Positions 1 through 11,664 are shown, counted from the first letter of the stretch. The stretch is DNA of 64,000 bases from Yersinia bercovieri ATCC 43970 (GCF_013282745.1 NZ_CP054044.1:3658001-3722000), one strand, 5' to 3'. Notes: generated by a model not told the origin, from the letters alone. A program made the numbers and translations.

Positions 1-411
1 TAAGGCCGCTGCTTTAGCGCGGATCGCGCGGATCATCGCTTCCAGACCTTGCGAGCGCGAAGGTGTCAGGTGCTGACTCAGGGCTAAGTCGGCAAAGAAT
101 GGACGTACATCCAAACTGACTATCTGCTGTGGGGTTAAACCTTGATAGAGAATAAACACAATGGCAACCAGACCTTTGACAATCGCGGCATCGCTGTCAC
201 CGGCAAACAGCACTTGCCCCGCCGCAGAGGGGGTCATGGCGATCCACACTTGGCTTTGGCAACCGGATATCAGGTTCTCCGGTTGGCGCTGCTGTTCGGT
301 TAACGGCGGCAATTGCGCGCCTAACTCAATCACATACAGGTATTTTTCTTCCCAATTCAAACAACGGGAAAAGTTACGAATCAACTTATCTTTATCGGGT
401 AGACCAGCCAT
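1..411 (-). CDS. sufE: SufE, cysteine desulfuration sulfur acceptor (C-terminus cut by window edge)
   Basis: SufE accepts persulfide sulfur from SufS on a conserved Cys and passes it to the SufBC2D scaffold in the cytoplasm. The reading frame starts at an ATG read from 411 downwards ([10 protein letters not shown]...) and stays open to base 1. The acceptor motif SGCQSQVW and the family ending ...[18 protein letters not shown] are visible. The E. coli protein ends one residue later, so only the last one to three codons and the stop are missing. It is the last gene of the suf operon, 128 bases after sufS. Confidence 0.93.
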   Translation of the reverse strand, partial: MAGLPDKDKLIRNFSRCLNWEEKYLYVIELGAQLPPLTEQQRQPENLISGCQSQVWIAMTPSAAGQVLFAGDSDAAIVKGLVAIVFILYQGLTPQQIVSLDVRPFFADLALSQHLTPSRSQGLEAMIRAIRAKAAAL

Positions 412-539
412 CACATGCTTCCTAAATAGATAAAAACACCCTTTGCCCCTGGTGTCACCGGCCTGTTCGCTTGCAGCCTGCAACAACAAGGGCTTTGGGT
501 ATAACCCCTTTGGCGCGAGCTGTCGCCAACTGTTGAATC

Positions 540-1760
540 TTAGCCCAGCAATTTTTCGATACGCTGTAGCCCTGCGACCAAGCGGTCAACTTCCTCACGG
601 GTGTTATACAGCGCCAGTGAGGCACGGCACATGCTCGGTACTTTGTAGTATGCCATCAGCGGCATAGCACAATGGTGACCGGTTCGAATCGCAATGCCAT
701 ATTGGTCGAGGAAGCTACCGACATCATACGCGTGGTGCGACCCCAGATTAAAGGCTATCACCCCTGCCCGCGCCGTGGGGCCATAGAGTGTCAGACTCGA
801 GATTTGGCTCAACTGTTCCAGCGCGTACTGCATCAACGATTGCTCATATTGCTGGATTTGTGCAAGGCCCAACTCATTGACGTAACTAATTGCCGCGCCA
901 AGCCCCATAATCCCTGCGGTATTTGGAGAACCAGCTTCAAAACGCCAGGGGGCATCAGCAAAAGTGGTGCCTTGGGTCAGGCTCACCGTTTTGATCATCG
1001 AACCGCCCCCTTCCCATGGCGGCATCTGCTGTAACAGTGCACTTTTGCCGTACAGAATACCAATGCCAGACGGCCCGTACAGTTTGTGCCCTGAGAAGAG
1101 ATAAAAATCGCAATCCAGTGCCTGCACATCCACCGCTTGATGCATGACCGCCTGCGCACCATCCACCAGCACCACCAACCCAGCCGCTTTGGCCTGAGCA
1201 ACAATCTCTTGGATCGGATTCACCGTCCCCAGCACATTGGAGACATGGGTTATCGCCAGCAACCGCGTGGTGTCATCAATCAAATCCAGCAGTGCACCGG
1301 GTTTCAGCTCACCGGTTACCGTCAGCGGCCATACGCGAATTTCAACACCGAGATCTTTCGCCACCATCTGCCACGGCACAATATTGGCGTGATGCTCCAT
1401 TTCGGTAATGATAATGCTATCGCCCGCCTGCAGGAAGTGGCGGCCATAGCTGTTTGCCACCAGATTGATGGCCTCGGTGGTGCCTTTAACGAAGACTATC
1501 TCCTCGACAGAGGCGGCATGAATAAAATCAGCCACCTGACTGCGCACCGCTTCCATCTGTTGGGTCGCCTCGGCACTCAGGCTATGAATGCCCCGATGAA
1601 CCGCCGCATAACCCTCACGGTAGAAGTTAAGTTCCCGGTCGATAACCACCTGTGGCTTTTGCGCACTGGCTGCGCTGTCCAGATAGGCCAGCGGTTGCCC
1701 ATTAACCTGACGGCTGAGCAGTGGAAAGTCAGCCCTTACCCGTTCAATAGGAAAACTCAT
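540..1760 (-). CDS. sufS: SufS, PLP-dependent cysteine desulfurase
   Basis: SufS removes sulfur from L-cysteine and supplies it through SufE for Fe-S cluster assembly. The 406-aa length equals that of E. coli SufS. The PLP lysine lies in [11 protein letters not shown] (about residue 226) and the catalytic Cys in RTGHHCAMP (about residue 364), the group II desulfurase arrangement. The start codon overlaps the sufD stop as ATGA, indicating translational coupling inside the sufABCDSE operon. Nothing is truncated. Confidence 0.97.
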   Translation of the reverse strand: MSFPIERVRADFPLLSRQVNGQPLAYLDSAASAQKPQVVIDRELNFYREGYAAVHRGIHSLSAEATQQMEAVRSQVADFIHAASVEEIVFVKGTTEAINLVANSYGRHFLQAGDSIIITEMEHHANIVPWQMVAKDLGVEIRVWPLTVTGELKPGALLDLIDDTTRLLAITHVSNVLGTVNPIQEIVAQAKAAGLVVLVDGAQAVMHQAVDVQALDCDFYLFSGHKLYGPSGIGILYGKSALLQQMPPWEGGGSMIKTVSLTQGTTFADAPWRFEAGSPNTAGIMGLGAAISYVNELGLAQIQQYEQSLMQYALEQLSQISSLTLYGPTARAGVIAFNLGSHHAYDVGSFLDQYGIAIRTGHHCAMPLMAYYKVPSMCRASLALYNTREEVDRLVAGLQRIEKLLG

Positions 1761-3106
1761 AGCGACTCTCCCGCCAGCCGGTCAGCAATCCGCGCCAGTA
1801 CCACTTTACGGATGGTCTCGCTGTGAATAGCCTCGGTTAACTCTGCGGCAAAGGCAAAAATAATCATCTGCTGCGCATCAGCTTGATTGATGCCACGCGA
1901 TTGCAGGTAGAACAGCTGTTCGGCATCAATGCGCCCCACTGTCGCCCCGTGGCTACATTTCACATCATCGGCGTAGATTTCCAGCTGTGGCTTGGTATCC
2001 ACCTCGGCTAACTTGCTCAGCAACAAGTTATTGTTGGTCATCTGACCATCCGTTTTTAGCGCATGCTGGGCCACTTTAATCATGCCGTTAAACACCGCCT
2101 TACCCCGCTCACGCACTATGGTTTTGTGCAACTGGCGGCTTTCGCAATACCCTTTATTGTGCTCCAGATAGGTGCGGGTATCACAGATTTCACGCCCGAT
2201 AGGCAGCAGCAGGCTATTGATAGATAAAGTCGCGCCCTCACCATTTAACTGGGCGCTGGTGTTATGACGAGTCAGCCCCGCGCCGAGCAAGAAACTGTAG
2301 CTGCGCGCTCGCGCATCACGGCTTAGCACTAAATCATTATGGGCAAAGTGGTAGCTCTGCGGGGTTTCAAATGCCAGTTTGTAATGGCTCAACTCAGCAT
2401 TATCACCGAGGCTAATCGTGAGCCGTGCGCCGGTGAAATGCGGCTGCGGGTTGAGGCTGACAAAATGCTCAATCACTTCCGCCTGCGCGGTTGTTTCAAC
2501 CGACAAATGATGACGGTAATGGCTGGTATTCACCACCTCAGACCCGCTGCCTGAGCTGATATGCAGCAGGTAGAGGGGCCTATCACTCTGTTGCCCCGCC
2601 GGCAGACGAATGTGCAGACTCTCCTGCGCCAGGCTCTCTGTCAGGTGCAAAAAGATTTCCGGCCGGATAGCGGCAGGTAGCGGCACACTCTGCGTCAGGT
2701 GGGTGAGTTGATAAGGGCCGCAGTCGCTGTCACTTAACTCAGGTGCATACCTGCCATCAATGAAAACTAAGCGATGGGCATCTTGCACCAATGACAAGGC
2801 ATCACGCTGAGCGGCGGTTACGGCCGGAGCGCTGGCAAAACTGAAATCATGGGCCAATAGACGCTCCAGGGGCGTATATTTCCAATCTTCATGCTTAATG
2901 CTGGGAAAGCCCAACTCCAGCACCTGCTGCCAATGTGCCGTTGCCTCGCTACCTTTACCGCTCTCGCGCTGTTTGAATAGCAGACCAAAATTTTTCAGTG
3001 CATTAATGCGCTGCTGTTCCAGCATACGTTGCTGTTCCGGCATCCGTTTTGGTTCTGGCGCACTGCTTTGTTCAGATGTTTTACTGTTGGTCGGTAAGCC
3101 AGCCAT
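1757..3106 (-). CDS. sufD: SufD, scaffold subunit of the SufBC2D complex
   Basis: SufD pairs with SufB, and both bind the SufC ATPase to form the Fe-S assembly scaffold. At 449 aa it is about 25 residues longer than E. coli SufD. The extra part is a Gln/Glu-rich N-terminal segment with a near-tandem EQQRM / EQQRI repeat. The C-terminal beta-helix core is typical ([19 protein letters not shown], then FYLQSRGI). The start overlaps the end of sufC by 26 bases and has a strong upstream GGAGG/AAGG ribosome site, so the long form is preferred. A later start at an internal Met in the extension cannot be excluded. Confidence 0.95.
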   Translation of the reverse strand: MAGLPTNSKTSEQSSAPEPKRMPEQQRMLEQQRINALKNFGLLFKQRESGKGSEATAHWQQVLELGFPSIKHEDWKYTPLERLLAHDFSFASAPAVTAAQRDALSLVQDAHRLVFIDGRYAPELSDSDCGPYQLTHLTQSVPLPAAIRPEIFLHLTESLAQESLHIRLPAGQQSDRPLYLLHISSGSGSEVVNTSHYRHHLSVETTAQAEVIEHFVSLNPQPHFTGARLTISLGDNAELSHYKLAFETPQSYHFAHNDLVLSRDARARSYSFLLGAGLTRHNTSAQLNGEGATLSINSLLLPIGREICDTRTYLEHNKGYCESRQLHKTIVRERGKAVFNGMIKVAQHALKTDGQMTNNNLLLSKLAEVDTKPQLEIYADDVKCSHGATVGRIDAEQLFYLQSRGINQADAQQMIIFAFAAELTEAIHSETIRKVVLARIADRLAGESL

Positions 3107-3827
3107 AGCCTTGCTCCTCCAACTGTTTTACCAGGGTGAAATCACCGGATTTGATGATGCGGCCTTGATACAGCACATGCACAAAGTCAGGTTTTACGTA
3201 GTCGAGGATACGCTGATAGTGGGTCACAATAATAAATGCGCGCTGCTCATTGCGCAGCGAGTTCACGCCGTTGGCCACTATTTTTAGCGCATCGATATCC
3301 AGCCCGGAGTCGGTCTCATCCAGAATGCATAAGGAGGGTTCCAGTGCTGCCATCTGCAAGATATCATTACGTTTTTTCTCGCCACCAGAGAAACCCACGT
3401 TAACTGAGCGGGTCAGCAAATCAGCGGGCATTTTGAGCAACTCAATTTTTTCTTCGATGAAATCTGAGAAGTCAAAACGATCCAGCGGCTCCTGCTGGCG
3501 GTATTTACGCACCGCATTGACGGCCGTTTGCAGAAAGAAATGGTTACTGACGCCAGGGATCTCCACCGGGTATTGGAAGGCCAGAAACACACCTTCACCC
3601 GCGCGATCTTCCGGTGCTAACTCCAGCAGATCTTTACCCTTAAATTCCACGCTCCCCTCAGTGACTTCATACTCTTCACGCCCCGCCAAGGTGGCGGATA
3701 AGGTGCTTTTCCCCGAGCCGTTCGGCCCCATGATGGCATGCACTTCACCGGGTTTGATCTCCAGATCCAACCCTTTCAGAATCTCGTTACCTTCAACACT
3801 CACTTTCAAATTCTTGATGCTTAACAT
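3081..3827 (-). CDS. sufC: SufC, ABC-type ATPase of the Suf Fe-S assembly complex
   Basis: SufC is the soluble ABC ATPase that drives conformational change in SufBC2D. The 248-aa protein has Walker A GPNGSGKST at residues 34-42, the ABC signature FSGGEKKRN, Walker B CILDETDSGLD and a switch histidine in IVTHYQR. The signature carries the EKKR version typical of SufC rather than of transporters. It lies 48 bases after sufB and overlaps sufD. Confidence 0.97.
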   Translation of the reverse strand: MLSIKNLKVSVEGNEILKGLDLEIKPGEVHAIMGPNGSGKSTLSATLAGREEYEVTEGSVEFKGKDLLELAPEDRAGEGVFLAFQYPVEIPGVSNHFFLQTAVNAVRKYRQQEPLDRFDFSDFIEEKIELLKMPADLLTRSVNVGFSGGEKKRNDILQMAALEPSLCILDETDSGLDIDALKIVANGVNSLRNEQRAFIIVTHYQRILDYVKPDFVHVLYQGRIIKSGDFTLVKQLEEQGYGWLTDQQ

Positions 3828-3875
3828 AGGTTTCCTTGGTGCGCAAAACGTGGCGAATGCTTATTCAACTCATGC

Positions 3876-5366
3876 TTAACCGACACTGTGTTCCAGGCTA
3901 ATAGCCAACAATTTCTGTGCTTCGACGGCAAACTCCAGCGGCAATTCGGAGAAGACATCCTTGCAAAAACCGTTGACAATCATTGAGATGGCATCGTCTT
4001 CGCTGATGCCGCGCTGCAAGCAATAAAACAGTTGGTCATCGCCAATCTTTGAGGTGGTCGCTTCATGTTCCAATTGTGCTGAATTATTGCGCACCTCCAC
4101 ATAGGGGAAAGTATGCGCACCGGAGTCCGGGCCAATCAGCATCGAATCACACTGGGTGAAGTTACGGGCGTTATCCGCACCGGGCAGAATTTTTACCAGG
4201 CCACGATAGGTGTTTTGGCTATGTCCGGCAGAGATCCCTTTGGCGATAATTGTTGATTTGGTGTTTTTGCCAATGTGGATCATCTTAGTGCCGGTATCGG
4301 CCTGCTGGTAACCGTTAGTCAGCGCCACTGAGAAGAATTCGCCGATTGAGTTATCACCCTGCAAAATCACACTCGGGTATTTCCAGGTAATGGCGGAGCC
4401 GGTTTCAGATTGGGTCCACGACATTTTTGACCCCTCACCTTCACACAGTGCGCGCTTGGTGACAAAGTTGAGAATACCGCCAGTGCTCTCAGTACCGGCA
4501 AACCAGTTCTGAACCGTGGAGTATTTCACTTCGGCATTTTTGTGCAAAATGACTTCAACCACTGCGGCATGTAGCTGGTAGGTGTCACGCACTGGCGCGG
4601 AGCAGCCCTCAATATAGCTGACATAACTCCCTTCGTCGGCAATCAAAATAGTGCGCTCAAACTGACCGGTTTTGGCGGCATTGATCCGGAAGTAGGTGGA
4701 TAATTCCATCGGGCAGCGCACCCCTTTTGGTACATAGACAAAAGTGCCATCAGAGGCCACCGCCGCATTCAGCGCGGCAAAAAAGTTATCTTTTGCCGGA
4801 ACCACAGACCCCAGGTACTGACGTACCAGATCCGGATACTCTTGAATCGCTTCGCCAAACGAGCAGAAAATAATCCCTTGCTCAGCCAGCTTGCCGCGAT
4901 AGGTGGTCGCCACAGAAACCGAGTCAAAAATAGCGTCAACCGCCACCTCGGCCCCTTCTCGTACCGGCACCCCGAGCTGGGCAAACGCCGACTCCACCTC
5001 AGCGGTAAGGTAATCACTCTCTGCCGACGACTGCTGCACCGCGCCCGGCTGCGAATCACAGCTATCATCACAACTGCCGCACGAGGGCGCAGAGTAATAG
5101 CTATAATCCTGATAATCCAAACTCTTATAATGGGCTTTCAGCCAGTGCGGCTCTTCCATCTCTAGCCAGCTGCGATAAGCGCCGAGTCGAAACTCCAGCA
5201 TCCATTCAGGTTCATTACGTTTCGCTGAAATGGCGCGGATAACATCTTCATTGATGCCTTTCGCCAGCTCATCTGTCGCCAACTGTGTGAAAAATCCCTC
5301 TTTGTAGCGACCATCGCTGACCCAAGCCTGCACATCATCTGGCACTTCTACATTGCTTCGTGTCAT
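3876..5366 (-). CDS. sufB: SufB, Fe-S cluster scaffold protein
   Basis: SufB is the main scaffold on which the nascent cluster is built. The frame is open 13 codons further upstream, but the start [15 protein letters not shown] gives 496 aa, close to the 495-aa E. coli protein, and leaves a 14-base gap after sufA instead of an overlap. The core beta-helix motifs [18 protein letters not shown] and [18 protein letters not shown] are intact. A Cys cluster near residue 90 (CGSCDDSC) is present. Confidence 0.96.
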   Translation of the reverse strand: MTRSNVEVPDDVQAWVSDGRYKEGFFTQLATDELAKGINEDVIRAISAKRNEPEWMLEFRLGAYRSWLEMEEPHWLKAHYKSLDYQDYSYYSAPSCGSCDDSCDSQPGAVQQSSAESDYLTAEVESAFAQLGVPVREGAEVAVDAIFDSVSVATTYRGKLAEQGIIFCSFGEAIQEYPDLVRQYLGSVVPAKDNFFAALNAAVASDGTFVYVPKGVRCPMELSTYFRINAAKTGQFERTILIADEGSYVSYIEGCSAPVRDTYQLHAAVVEVILHKNAEVKYSTVQNWFAGTESTGGILNFVTKRALCEGEGSKMSWTQSETGSAITWKYPSVILQGDNSIGEFFSVALTNGYQQADTGTKMIHIGKNTKSTIIAKGISAGHSQNTYRGLVKILPGADNARNFTQCDSMLIGPDSGAHTFPYVEVRNNSAQLEHEATTSKIGDDQLFYCLQRGISEDDAISMIVNGFCKDVFSELPLEFAVEAQKLLAISLEHSVG

Positions 5367-5380
5367 TTCGTTTACATCGC

Positions 5381-5752
5381 TCAAACGCCAAAACTCTCGC
5401 CACACCCGCAGGCATGCTGAGCTTTAGGATTATTAAATTTGAAGATCTGGTTTAGCCCTTCGCGGACGTAATCCACCTCGGTGCCATCGATAAATGGCAT
5501 CGCTTTTAATGGCACGTAGAGTCTGGCGCTACCTTGCTCAAACACCAGACAGTCGTCGGCTGGCTCTTTCGCCATATCCATCACATAGGCAAACCCAGCG
5601 CAACCGGACTGCTTGACCCCGAGCTGCAACCCTTTAATTTGCGGGTCTTGTTGCATGAGCCGGGTAATTTGCGCGGCAGCACTCTCTGTTATCGTCACGC
5701 CTTGCCAGACATTCTCGTCGAGTGAAAATGTGCCGACTGATTGCTGTTGCAT
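5381..5752 (-). CDS. sufA: SufA, A-type Fe-S carrier
   Basis: SufA carries assembled clusters from the SufBC2D scaffold to apo-proteins. The chosen start MQQQSVGTF gives 123 aa, the family length. It is preceded by AAGGTAGGG a few bases upstream, whereas the longer open frame adds 17 residues without homology. The three cluster-ligand cysteines are visible in QSGCAGF and in the C-terminal CGCGESF. It is the first gene of the suf operon, downstream of a Fur box. Confidence 0.95.
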   Translation of the reverse strand: MQQQSVGTFSLDENVWQGVTITESAAAQITRLMQQDPQIKGLQLGVKQSGCAGFAYVMDMAKEPADDCLVFEQGSARLYVPLKAMPFIDGTEVDYVREGLNQIFKFNNPKAQHACGCGESFGV

Positions 5753-6367
5753 ATGCCCTACCTTATGTTTCTCAATTACCCATTTATTTTGGGTATAGTA
5801 CATTTCAGGTTAAATATTTGCTGGCTGATTATGAGTAAATCAACACAGAATGTTCACAATGGTAGTGATAATAATTATCACTTCAACCATTTGTTTTGCA
5901 GGGATATTAAGAAAAGTGCCGTTTTGACCTCAAATGAGGCGGCAACGAATAAGCATGCTGCGATGGCCGTAAAAGTCTTGAGGAACAACTGTACTTTTAT
6001 CACCCTGAAATAACTGAATAATTTTTACAGCAACGCTCAAATCCCTTGCTATATCAAAGGCTAATCGCAGTCAGCCCTTGCGTTTTTAAACATTCATAGA
6101 AAATACCTATTTCTCCATTAACTTTAGCTGAAAACAGCCGCTGGGGAAACCTATCAGAGTGATTCGCCGCATTTATCGGATAAACATTCTCTTTACACTT
6201 TAAACAGTAAGGGTATTAACGGCGTTAACTTTATATAGCGACAAGGGCAGGTATTTGGCGAATAAATTAGTCAGCGGGGCAAGATAAATAGAAGAGGTAT
6301 ATTTAGGTGACTCAAGGCCAATCAATGACCCTGAGCAGGATAATAATGGGGTTTATGGGTAATGGTG
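5753..6367. other. suf upstream region / menI 3' flank, no gene seen
   Basis: This AT-rich stretch holds the suf promoter and Fur box. A small inverted repeat, TACCCA-N7-TGGGTA, lies at 5777-5795 just upstream of the sufA ribosome site. The remaining ~480 bases up to the menI stop show no supported ORF, repeat or clear terminator. In E. coli the equivalent gap carries ydiH and the small RNA RydB, but I could not recognise either here. Confidence 0.5.
5864..5882. promoter_or_regulatory. Fur box of the suf promoter
   Basis: AGTGATAATAATTATCACT is a perfect 19-bp palindrome around a central A and follows the Fur-box pattern of GATAAT repeats. It lies 112-130 bases upstream of the sufA start. 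Iron repression of suf by Fur is established in enterobacteria, so the assignment is strong although binding is inferred. Confidence 0.8.
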
Positions 6368-6784
6368 TTATCGCGTCAACACCGCCGTGGTTAAGCGGGA
6401 GGTACAACACAACTGGTTCTGATCATCGAAAATCTCAATCTGCCACACCTGATGGCTGCGACCCACGTGAATAGCGCGACAACAGCCACGCACTTTCCCA
6501 GTGCGCACCGCTTTCAAATGGTTAGCATTAATTTCCAATCCCACAATCTGTTGACCTTCAAGGGTGCACAGATAGCCCGCCATCGAACCGAGAGACTCCG
6601 CCAGCACCACCGAAGCCCCGCCATGTAACAGGCCAAAAGGTTGTGTGGTGCGATTATCGACCGGCATAGTGGCTTCCAGTTCGTCATCACCCAACCGGGT
6701 TATCTCAATACCTAAGTGGGCAACCATACAACCTTCACCGATCTTATTCAGTTCCGCCAGCGTGGCTTTACGTTTCCAAAGCAT
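6368..6784 (-). CDS. menI: MenI, 1,4-dihydroxy-2-naphthoyl-CoA thioesterase (hotdog fold)
   Basis: MenI (YdiI) hydrolyses DHNA-CoA in menaquinone biosynthesis. The 138-aa length fits the single-domain PaaI/YdiI hotdog family. The motif [20 protein letters not shown] contains the catalytic Glu. It starts 29 bases after the ydiJ stop on the same strand, so the two are probably co-transcribed, as in E. coli. A general acyl-CoA thioesterase role is the alternative. Confidence 0.92.
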   Translation of the reverse strand: MLWKRKATLAELNKIGEGCMVAHLGIEITRLGDDELEATMPVDNRTTQPFGLLHGGASVVLAESLGSMAGYLCTLEGQQIVGLEINANHLKAVRTGKVRGCCRAIHVGRSHQVWQIEIFDDQNQLCCTSRLTTAVLTR

Positions 6785-6813
6785 TAAGTTATCTCCAATT
6801 ATATCTGCGCTAA

Positions 6814-9800
6814 TTAAACAAGCTCCAATAGTGCCTGCAACGGATGTCGTAATCCATTGCCCTCAATGCGCTTAACTTGGCTGCGGCACGAATAACCGGT
6901 GGCTAAGCAACGTTTACCCGGCAGTTTTTGCAGTGCTTGCTGCCAGGATAGTGCGTAGATGCCCAACGAGTTATCGATGTTTTTTGCTTCATGACCATAG
7001 GTTCCGGCCATGCCACAGCAGCCGACACTGACACTTTCCAGTTTGGCACCATAGCGGGAGAATATCGACGCCCAATGTTGACTACTGGCGGGCAGTGCGG
7101 TGCTTTCGGTGCAGTGACCAAACAGATACCAGGACTCACCGCTCATTTGCTGCTCGGGCTGCTCCGCCAGTGCCACCTGTAGCCACTCATGCACCAGTTG
7201 CACATTAAAGTTACCGCGCGCATCACCCAGAATCTCTTTATATTCATCGCGATAGCAAAGCACTAATGCCGGATCAACCCCGACCATCGGCATACCCAAT
7301 TGCGCAATGCGGTTCAGGAAATCTGCGGTCTTGCGTGCAGTTTTGGCGAAACGCAGCAGGAAGCCTTTAATATGTTGCGCCTTGCCATTGGGTGAGAAAG
7401 GGAGCAGTACCGGGTTAAAGCCCAGTTTCTCCACCAGCCGCACAAAATCGGCCACCACCTGCGCATCATAGTAGCTGGTGAAGGGATCTTGCACGATCAG
7501 CACATGCTGACGGCGTTCAGCTGCGGGCAGTTTCTCCAACTGTTCCAGTGTCATGGTACTGGCGTAGTGGCCCGACAACGACTGCTTCAGCGAGGGAGTG
7601 GAGAGCATCGGTAGATCCACCATGCCGATACTCTTGCGGCTTAACGTGCCAACCCACGGCTGTTTTAGGAAGAAATTAAAGATCTTCGGCGTTTTCGCCA
7701 TTAACGGCGCATAGCTCTCCACTCCCGCCACCACATAGTCGCGCAGTGGGCGGTGATAGCGGGTGTGATACAGCTGCAAGAAACGCGAACGAAAACCGGG
7801 CACATCAATTTTTATCGGGCACTGGGTCGAACAGGCTTTGCAGGCCAGACAACCTGACATCGCCTCTTTAACTTCATGGGAGAAATCATAATCCCCCTTG
7901 CTGGCATGCCAGCTGTTGCGGGTCTTTTCAATCAGGCCACGTAGACTCGGGCGCTGAGTGGCCAGCCCCTGTTCCAGCGCCACCGGATCAACCCCTTGTT
8001 CAGAGAGCAGCCGTAACCACTCGCGCACCAATGTTGCGCGCCCTTTCGGCGAGTGAATTCGGTTACCGGTAATCTTCATCGAGGGGCACATGGGGCTACG
8101 GGCATCAAAGTTGAAACAGAGGCCATTGCCATTACACTCCATCGCGCCACGGAAGGAGCTTCTGACCGCCAGCGGGATCTGTCGATCCAGGGTGCCACGT
8201 TTATCCGAGCTATCCACTCTCATCATGGGCGCATCACTGCCTAATGGTGAGCAGATTTTCCCCGGATTCAAACGGTTATCGGGATCAAAAGCCGATTTAA
8301 TGCGCCGCAATTCGCGGTACAGCTCTTCGCCGAAGAAGTCAGGGCTGTACTCAGCGCGGAAGCCTTTCCCATGCTCCCCCCACAATAAGCCGCCATAGCG
8401 CGCCGTCAGTTGCACCACCTGATCAGATAGCTGTTTCATCAGCATCTCTTGCCGCGGATCGCACATATCCAGTGCCGGACGCACATGTAATACGCCAGCA
8501 TCCACATGACCAAACATGCCGTAAGTGAGATTGTGGCTATCCAGCAGTTGGCGGAACTCAACAATATAATCGGCTAAATGTTGTGGCGGCACACAGGTAT
8601 CTTCCGCGAACGGAATCGGCTTGGCCTGCCCTTTACTGTTACCGAGCAAACCCACCGCTTTTTTGCGCATCGCATAAATGCGCTCAATACCGGCCAGATC
8701 GCCGCAAATCTGATAACCAATCACCCCGCCCTCTCTGGCAGCGAGATAATCATCCAGCCGCTGACAAAGTGACGCCATTTGGCTGTCGATCAGCGCCTTA
8801 TCATCACCGGCGAACTCAACAATATTCAGCCCCAGCATCTCTTCATCCGGCACATCGGTAATCAACTCATTGACCGAGTGCCAGACAATATCTTCTTTGG
8901 CCAAATTGAGGACTTTGGAGTCCACGGTCTCCACTGATAGCGCCTTCGCCTCCACCATAAAAGGGGCGTGGCGCAGCGCAGAATCAAAGGAGTCATACTT
9001 CACATTGACCAGACGGCGGACTTTCGGCAGCGGCGTGATATCCAGCGTGGCTTCAGTGATAAAGGCCAGCGTCCCCTCGGCACCGGTTAAAATGCGCGTT
9101 AAGTCAAAGGTTTGCAGATCATCACTGAACACGTGACGTAAGTCATAGCCGGTCAGGAAGCGGTTTAATTTGGGGAATTTTTCCAGAATCAGCGCCCGCT
9201 GGTCACGGCAGCGATTCAGCACCGTTTGGTAGATGCGGCCGATAATTGAATCTTCCTGAGCAATCGTTTCCGCCAATGCCGTCGGCATGGCGCGGGTATC
9301 CAGCATCTCACCGCCGAGCAAAATAGCCCGCAGCCCCAGCACGTGATCGGAAGTTTTGCCATACACCAAGGAGCCTTGTCCAGAGGCATCGGTGTTAATC
9401 ATGCCGCCTAATGTGGCGCGGTTACTGGTCGATAGCTCCGGCGAGAAGAAGTAGCCAAAAGGCCGCAGGTATTGATTCAACTGATCTTTAATCACGCCAG
9501 CTTCGACCCGCACCCAGCCTTGCTCCAGATTAATATCCAGAATGCGATTCATGTGGCGCGACATATCCACCACAATTCCGTGGTTTAACGCCTGCCCATT
9601 GGTGCCAGTGCCGCCACCACGGGGCGTAAACAGCAGCGATTTAAAACTCTCTTGCCCCGCCAGGCGACCAATCAGTGCGACATCTGCCGTCGAACGGGGG
9701 AAAACAACGGCATCGGGTAGCAGTTGGTAGATACTGTTGTCCGTCGCCATGGTCAGGCGATCGGCATAATTGGTGGCAGTATCGCCAGTGAATCCGTTTT

Positions 9801-9870
9801 GCTTCAAAGCATCCAAAAAATCCAGCACCAACTGAACAACACCCGGTGCTTGAGAAATCTGTGGGATCAT
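6814..9870 (-). CDS. ydiJ: YdiJ, FAD-linked oxidase fused to Fe-S / CCG domains (D-2-hydroxyacid dehydrogenase)
   Basis: The 1018-aa protein matches the length of E. coli YdiJ and is collinear with it. An N-terminal FAD-binding type 4 domain ([15 protein letters not shown], about 82-96) is followed by a GlcD-like oxidase C-domain ([13 protein letters not shown]). Then comes an Fe-S segment ([12 protein letters not shown], about residue 665) and a cysteine-rich CCG-type domain near the end ([12 protein letters not shown]). YdiJ has been linked to D-2-hydroxyglutarate oxidation; membrane quinone as electron acceptor is inferred. It is upstream of menI. Confidence 0.93.
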   Translation of the reverse strand: MIPQISQAPGVVQLVLDFLDALKQNGFTGDTATNYADRLTMATDNSIYQLLPDAVVFPRSTADVALIGRLAGQESFKSLLFTPRGGGTGTNGQALNHGIVVDMSRHMNRILDINLEQGWVRVEAGVIKDQLNQYLRPFGYFFSPELSTSNRATLGGMINTDASGQGSLVYGKTSDHVLGLRAILLGGEMLDTRAMPTALAETIAQEDSIIGRIYQTVLNRCRDQRALILEKFPKLNRFLTGYDLRHVFSDDLQTFDLTRILTGAEGTLAFITEATLDITPLPKVRRLVNVKYDSFDSALRHAPFMVEAKALSVETVDSKVLNLAKEDIVWHSVNELITDVPDEEMLGLNIVEFAGDDKALIDSQMASLCQRLDDYLAAREGGVIGYQICGDLAGIERIYAMRKKAVGLLGNSKGQAKPIPFAEDTCVPPQHLADYIVEFRQLLDSHNLTYGMFGHVDAGVLHVRPALDMCDPRQEMLMKQLSDQVVQLTARYGGLLWGEHGKGFRAEYSPDFFGEELYRELRRIKSAFDPDNRLNPGKICSPLGSDAPMMRVDSSDKRGTLDRQIPLAVRSSFRGAMECNGNGLCFNFDARSPMCPSMKITGNRIHSPKGRATLVREWLRLLSEQGVDPVALEQGLATQRPSLRGLIEKTRNSWHASKGDYDFSHEVKEAMSGCLACKACSTQCPIKIDVPGFRSRFLQLYHTRYHRPLRDYVVAGVESYAPLMAKTPKIFNFFLKQPWVGTLSRKSIGMVDLPMLSTPSLKQSLSGHYASTMTLEQLEKLPAAERRQHVLIVQDPFTSYYDAQVVADFVRLVEKLGFNPVLLPFSPNGKAQHIKGFLLRFAKTARKTADFLNRIAQLGMPMVGVDPALVLCYRDEYKEILGDARGNFNVQLVHEWLQVALAEQPEQQMSGESWYLFGHCTESTALPASSQHWASIFSRYGAKLESVSVGCCGMAGTYGHEAKNIDNSLGIYALSWQQALQKLPGKRCLATGYSCRSQVKRIEGNGLRHPLQALLELV

Positions 9871-10300
9871 GAGTGTGACCCTATCTATAGGTATGTGTGT
9901 TTGTTATTTCGCTAAAAGATTATCTGTTCGCGATCGCCTTTGTCGAATAATTTATGCCAATTCAGAACGATGGGAAAGTGATGGCTGTCGGCCACGGAGA
10001 AATAGAGCAGCAAACCATTGAGTATCAAAATTTTATATTGCACAAATAATAGCCGCAAACCATTAGAAGCAAATTATTTCAGCCTTTTTACGGCGGCCAG
10101 ATCTCTATTACATCGCCGATATTCTCCTTTTTTAAAAAAATCGCCGCAGTAAAATCCGCTGCTATCTGTTAAAAGTGGCAGAAATACACCATGATTAGTG
10201 CAGATGCTTAATGAGTTCCAAACCCAATTAATGCAGATTAGTGCAGAAATAAGCAGTGCGATGGCCACCTTGCCATGACTTTCGAAGTGAGAACCCACTG
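9871..10300. other. divergent ydiJ-ydiK intergenic region, no gene seen
   Basis: These 430 AT-rich bases separate the divergent ydiJ and ydiK starts and must contain both promoters. I saw no ORF with coding support, no repeat and no operator that I could name. A short direct repeat, TTAGTGCAGA, occurs near 10195 and again near 10238. Confidence 0.45.
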
Positions 10301-11404
10301 ATGAATTACCCGCAACAACGTCGTCTCGATTTACCTAAACTGATGTTTGGGGTGATATTCATTTTGATCATGATTATCGCCAGCTTCTGGGTGGTACAAC
10401 CTTTTATTATGGGCTTTGCCTGGGCGGGCATGGTGGTCATTGCCACCTGGCCACTGCTGATTAGGCTACAAAAAATCCTTTGGGGGAAACGTTGGTTAGC
10501 GGCATTAATCATGACGCTGCTACTGGTTTTGCTATTCGTCATTCCGATAGCACTACTGGTCAGTAGCCTGGTGCAAAACAGCGGCCCGCTTATCCAGTGG
10601 GCATCCAGCCCCTCTAATTTACGGATGCCCGATGTCACCTGGCTGCAATCAGTCCCCATGGTGGGCAATAAGCTCTATAGCAGTTGGCATACGCTGATTG
10701 CCGGTGGCGGTAATGCGATTATTGCTAAAGTGCAGCCCTATGTCGGTGCGGCTGCGACCTGGCTGGTGGCTCAAGCCGCCCATATTGGCTACTTTTTAAT
10801 TCATCTGGCGCTGATGGTGCTATTTAGCGTGTTGCTCTACTTCCATGGTGAGCAAGTGGGTTTGGGTATTCGCCATTTTGCGGTGCGAGCAGCCGATAAA
10901 CGCGGTGATGCCGTGGTGGTCTTGGCGGCGAAAGCGATCCGCGCCGTGGCGCTGGGGGTGGTGGTCACCGCACTGGTACAAGCGGTGCTGGGGGGGATTG
11001 GTCTGGCCATTGCCGGGATCCAATATGCCACCCTGTTTACCGTGTTGATGTTTATCTGCTGTGTTGCGCAACTTGGGCCGCTGTTGATACTGGTTCCGGC
11101 GATTATCTGGTTGTACTGGACCGGCGACACCACATGGGGCACGGTACTGCTGGTTTGGAGCTGTATCGTCGGAACCATGGACAACGTTTTGCGACCTTAC
11201 CTTATCCGCATGGAAGCCGATATGCCGATGATCTTAATTCTCTCCGGGGTTATTGGTGGCCTGCTGTCATTCGGCATGATTGGGCTATTTATCGGCCCGG
11301 TGGTGTTAGCTATCTCCTATCGCCTGACGGCAGCTTGGGTCAGCGAAGCCCCTGAACCAGAAGAGAGCATTACAGAAGTCGCCAAACATTTGGAAGAACT
11401 TTAG
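10301..11404 (+). CDS. ydiK: YdiK, AI-2E family polytopic membrane transporter
   Basis: YdiK is an inner-membrane protein of the AI-2 exporter-like (PF01594) family with unknown substrate. The chosen start MNYPQQRRLDLPKL gives 367 aa against 370 in E. coli. About eight hydrophobic segments are visible, including a paired N-terminal hairpin (LMFGVIFILIMIIASFWVV) and the conserved C-terminal block PAIIWLYWTGDTTWGT. A further 15 upstream codons are open but lack homology. It is followed by a GC hairpin and then rprA. Confidence 0.9.
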   Translation: MNYPQQRRLDLPKLMFGVIFILIMIIASFWVVQPFIMGFAWAGMVVIATWPLLIRLQKILWGKRWLAALIMTLLLVLLFVIPIALLVSSLVQNSGPLIQWASSPSNLRMPDVTWLQSVPMVGNKLYSSWHTLIAGGGNAIIAKVQPYVGAAATWLVAQAAHIGYFLIHLALMVLFSVLLYFHGEQVGLGIRHFAVRAADKRGDAVVVLAAKAIRAVALGVVVTALVQAVLGGIGLAIAGIQYATLFTVLMFICCVAQLGPLLILVPAIIWLYWTGDTTWGTVLLVWSCIVGTMDNVLRPYLIRMEADMPMILILSGVIGGLLSFGMIGLFIGPVVLAISYRLTAAWVSEAPEPEESITEVAKHLEEL

Positions 11405-11410
11405 CTTTTA

Positions 11411-11441
11411 GGGGGTTGGGCAATTATCCTGCGCAACCCCC
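11411..11441 (+). terminator. hairpin downstream of ydiK
   Basis: GGGGGTTG and CAACCCCC form an 8-bp stem starting 7 bases after the ydiK stop. There is no following T-run, so it may be an mRNA-stabilising hairpin rather than an efficient intrinsic terminator. Confidence 0.5.
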
Positions 11442-11598
11442 GCGCCTCAGAACCATCCGCTATGATTATTTAATAATAGCCACTTAAAATCCCCTATTTA
11501 TATTCTCCGCCAGCAATCCTATAAATAATTAAATAAGCCGATTATTAATAACCATTTGAAATCACTGTAATGGGAAGCATTTATTCAATCTATTTTAT

Positions 11599-11612
11599 TC
11601 AGATGATTCTTA
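11599..11612 (+). promoter_or_regulatory. candidate RcsB box of rprA
   Basis: TCAGATGATTCTTA matches 11 of 14 positions of the RcsB box read as TAGGATTATTCTTA. It lies about 50-60 bases upstream of the likely rprA start. RcsB activation of rprA is established in E. coli; the site here is inferred from sequence and position only. Confidence 0.5.
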
Positions 11613-11664
11613 ATGACTAAACCAAGGAATTTACTTACTATTATTATAAGATATTGCTTTCCCC

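Noticed and set aside
1137..1826. 229-codon ORF antisense to sufS/sufD
   Set aside because: Mirror frame of two well-conserved genes, with no independent support.
5741..6013. 90-codon plus-strand ORF across the suf promoter
   Set aside because: It overlaps the sufA start and the Fur box and has no homology or ribosome site.
5753..6367. RydB small RNA or ydiH of the E. coli suf-menI gap
   Set aside because: I could not find matching sequence or a terminator; position alone is not enough.
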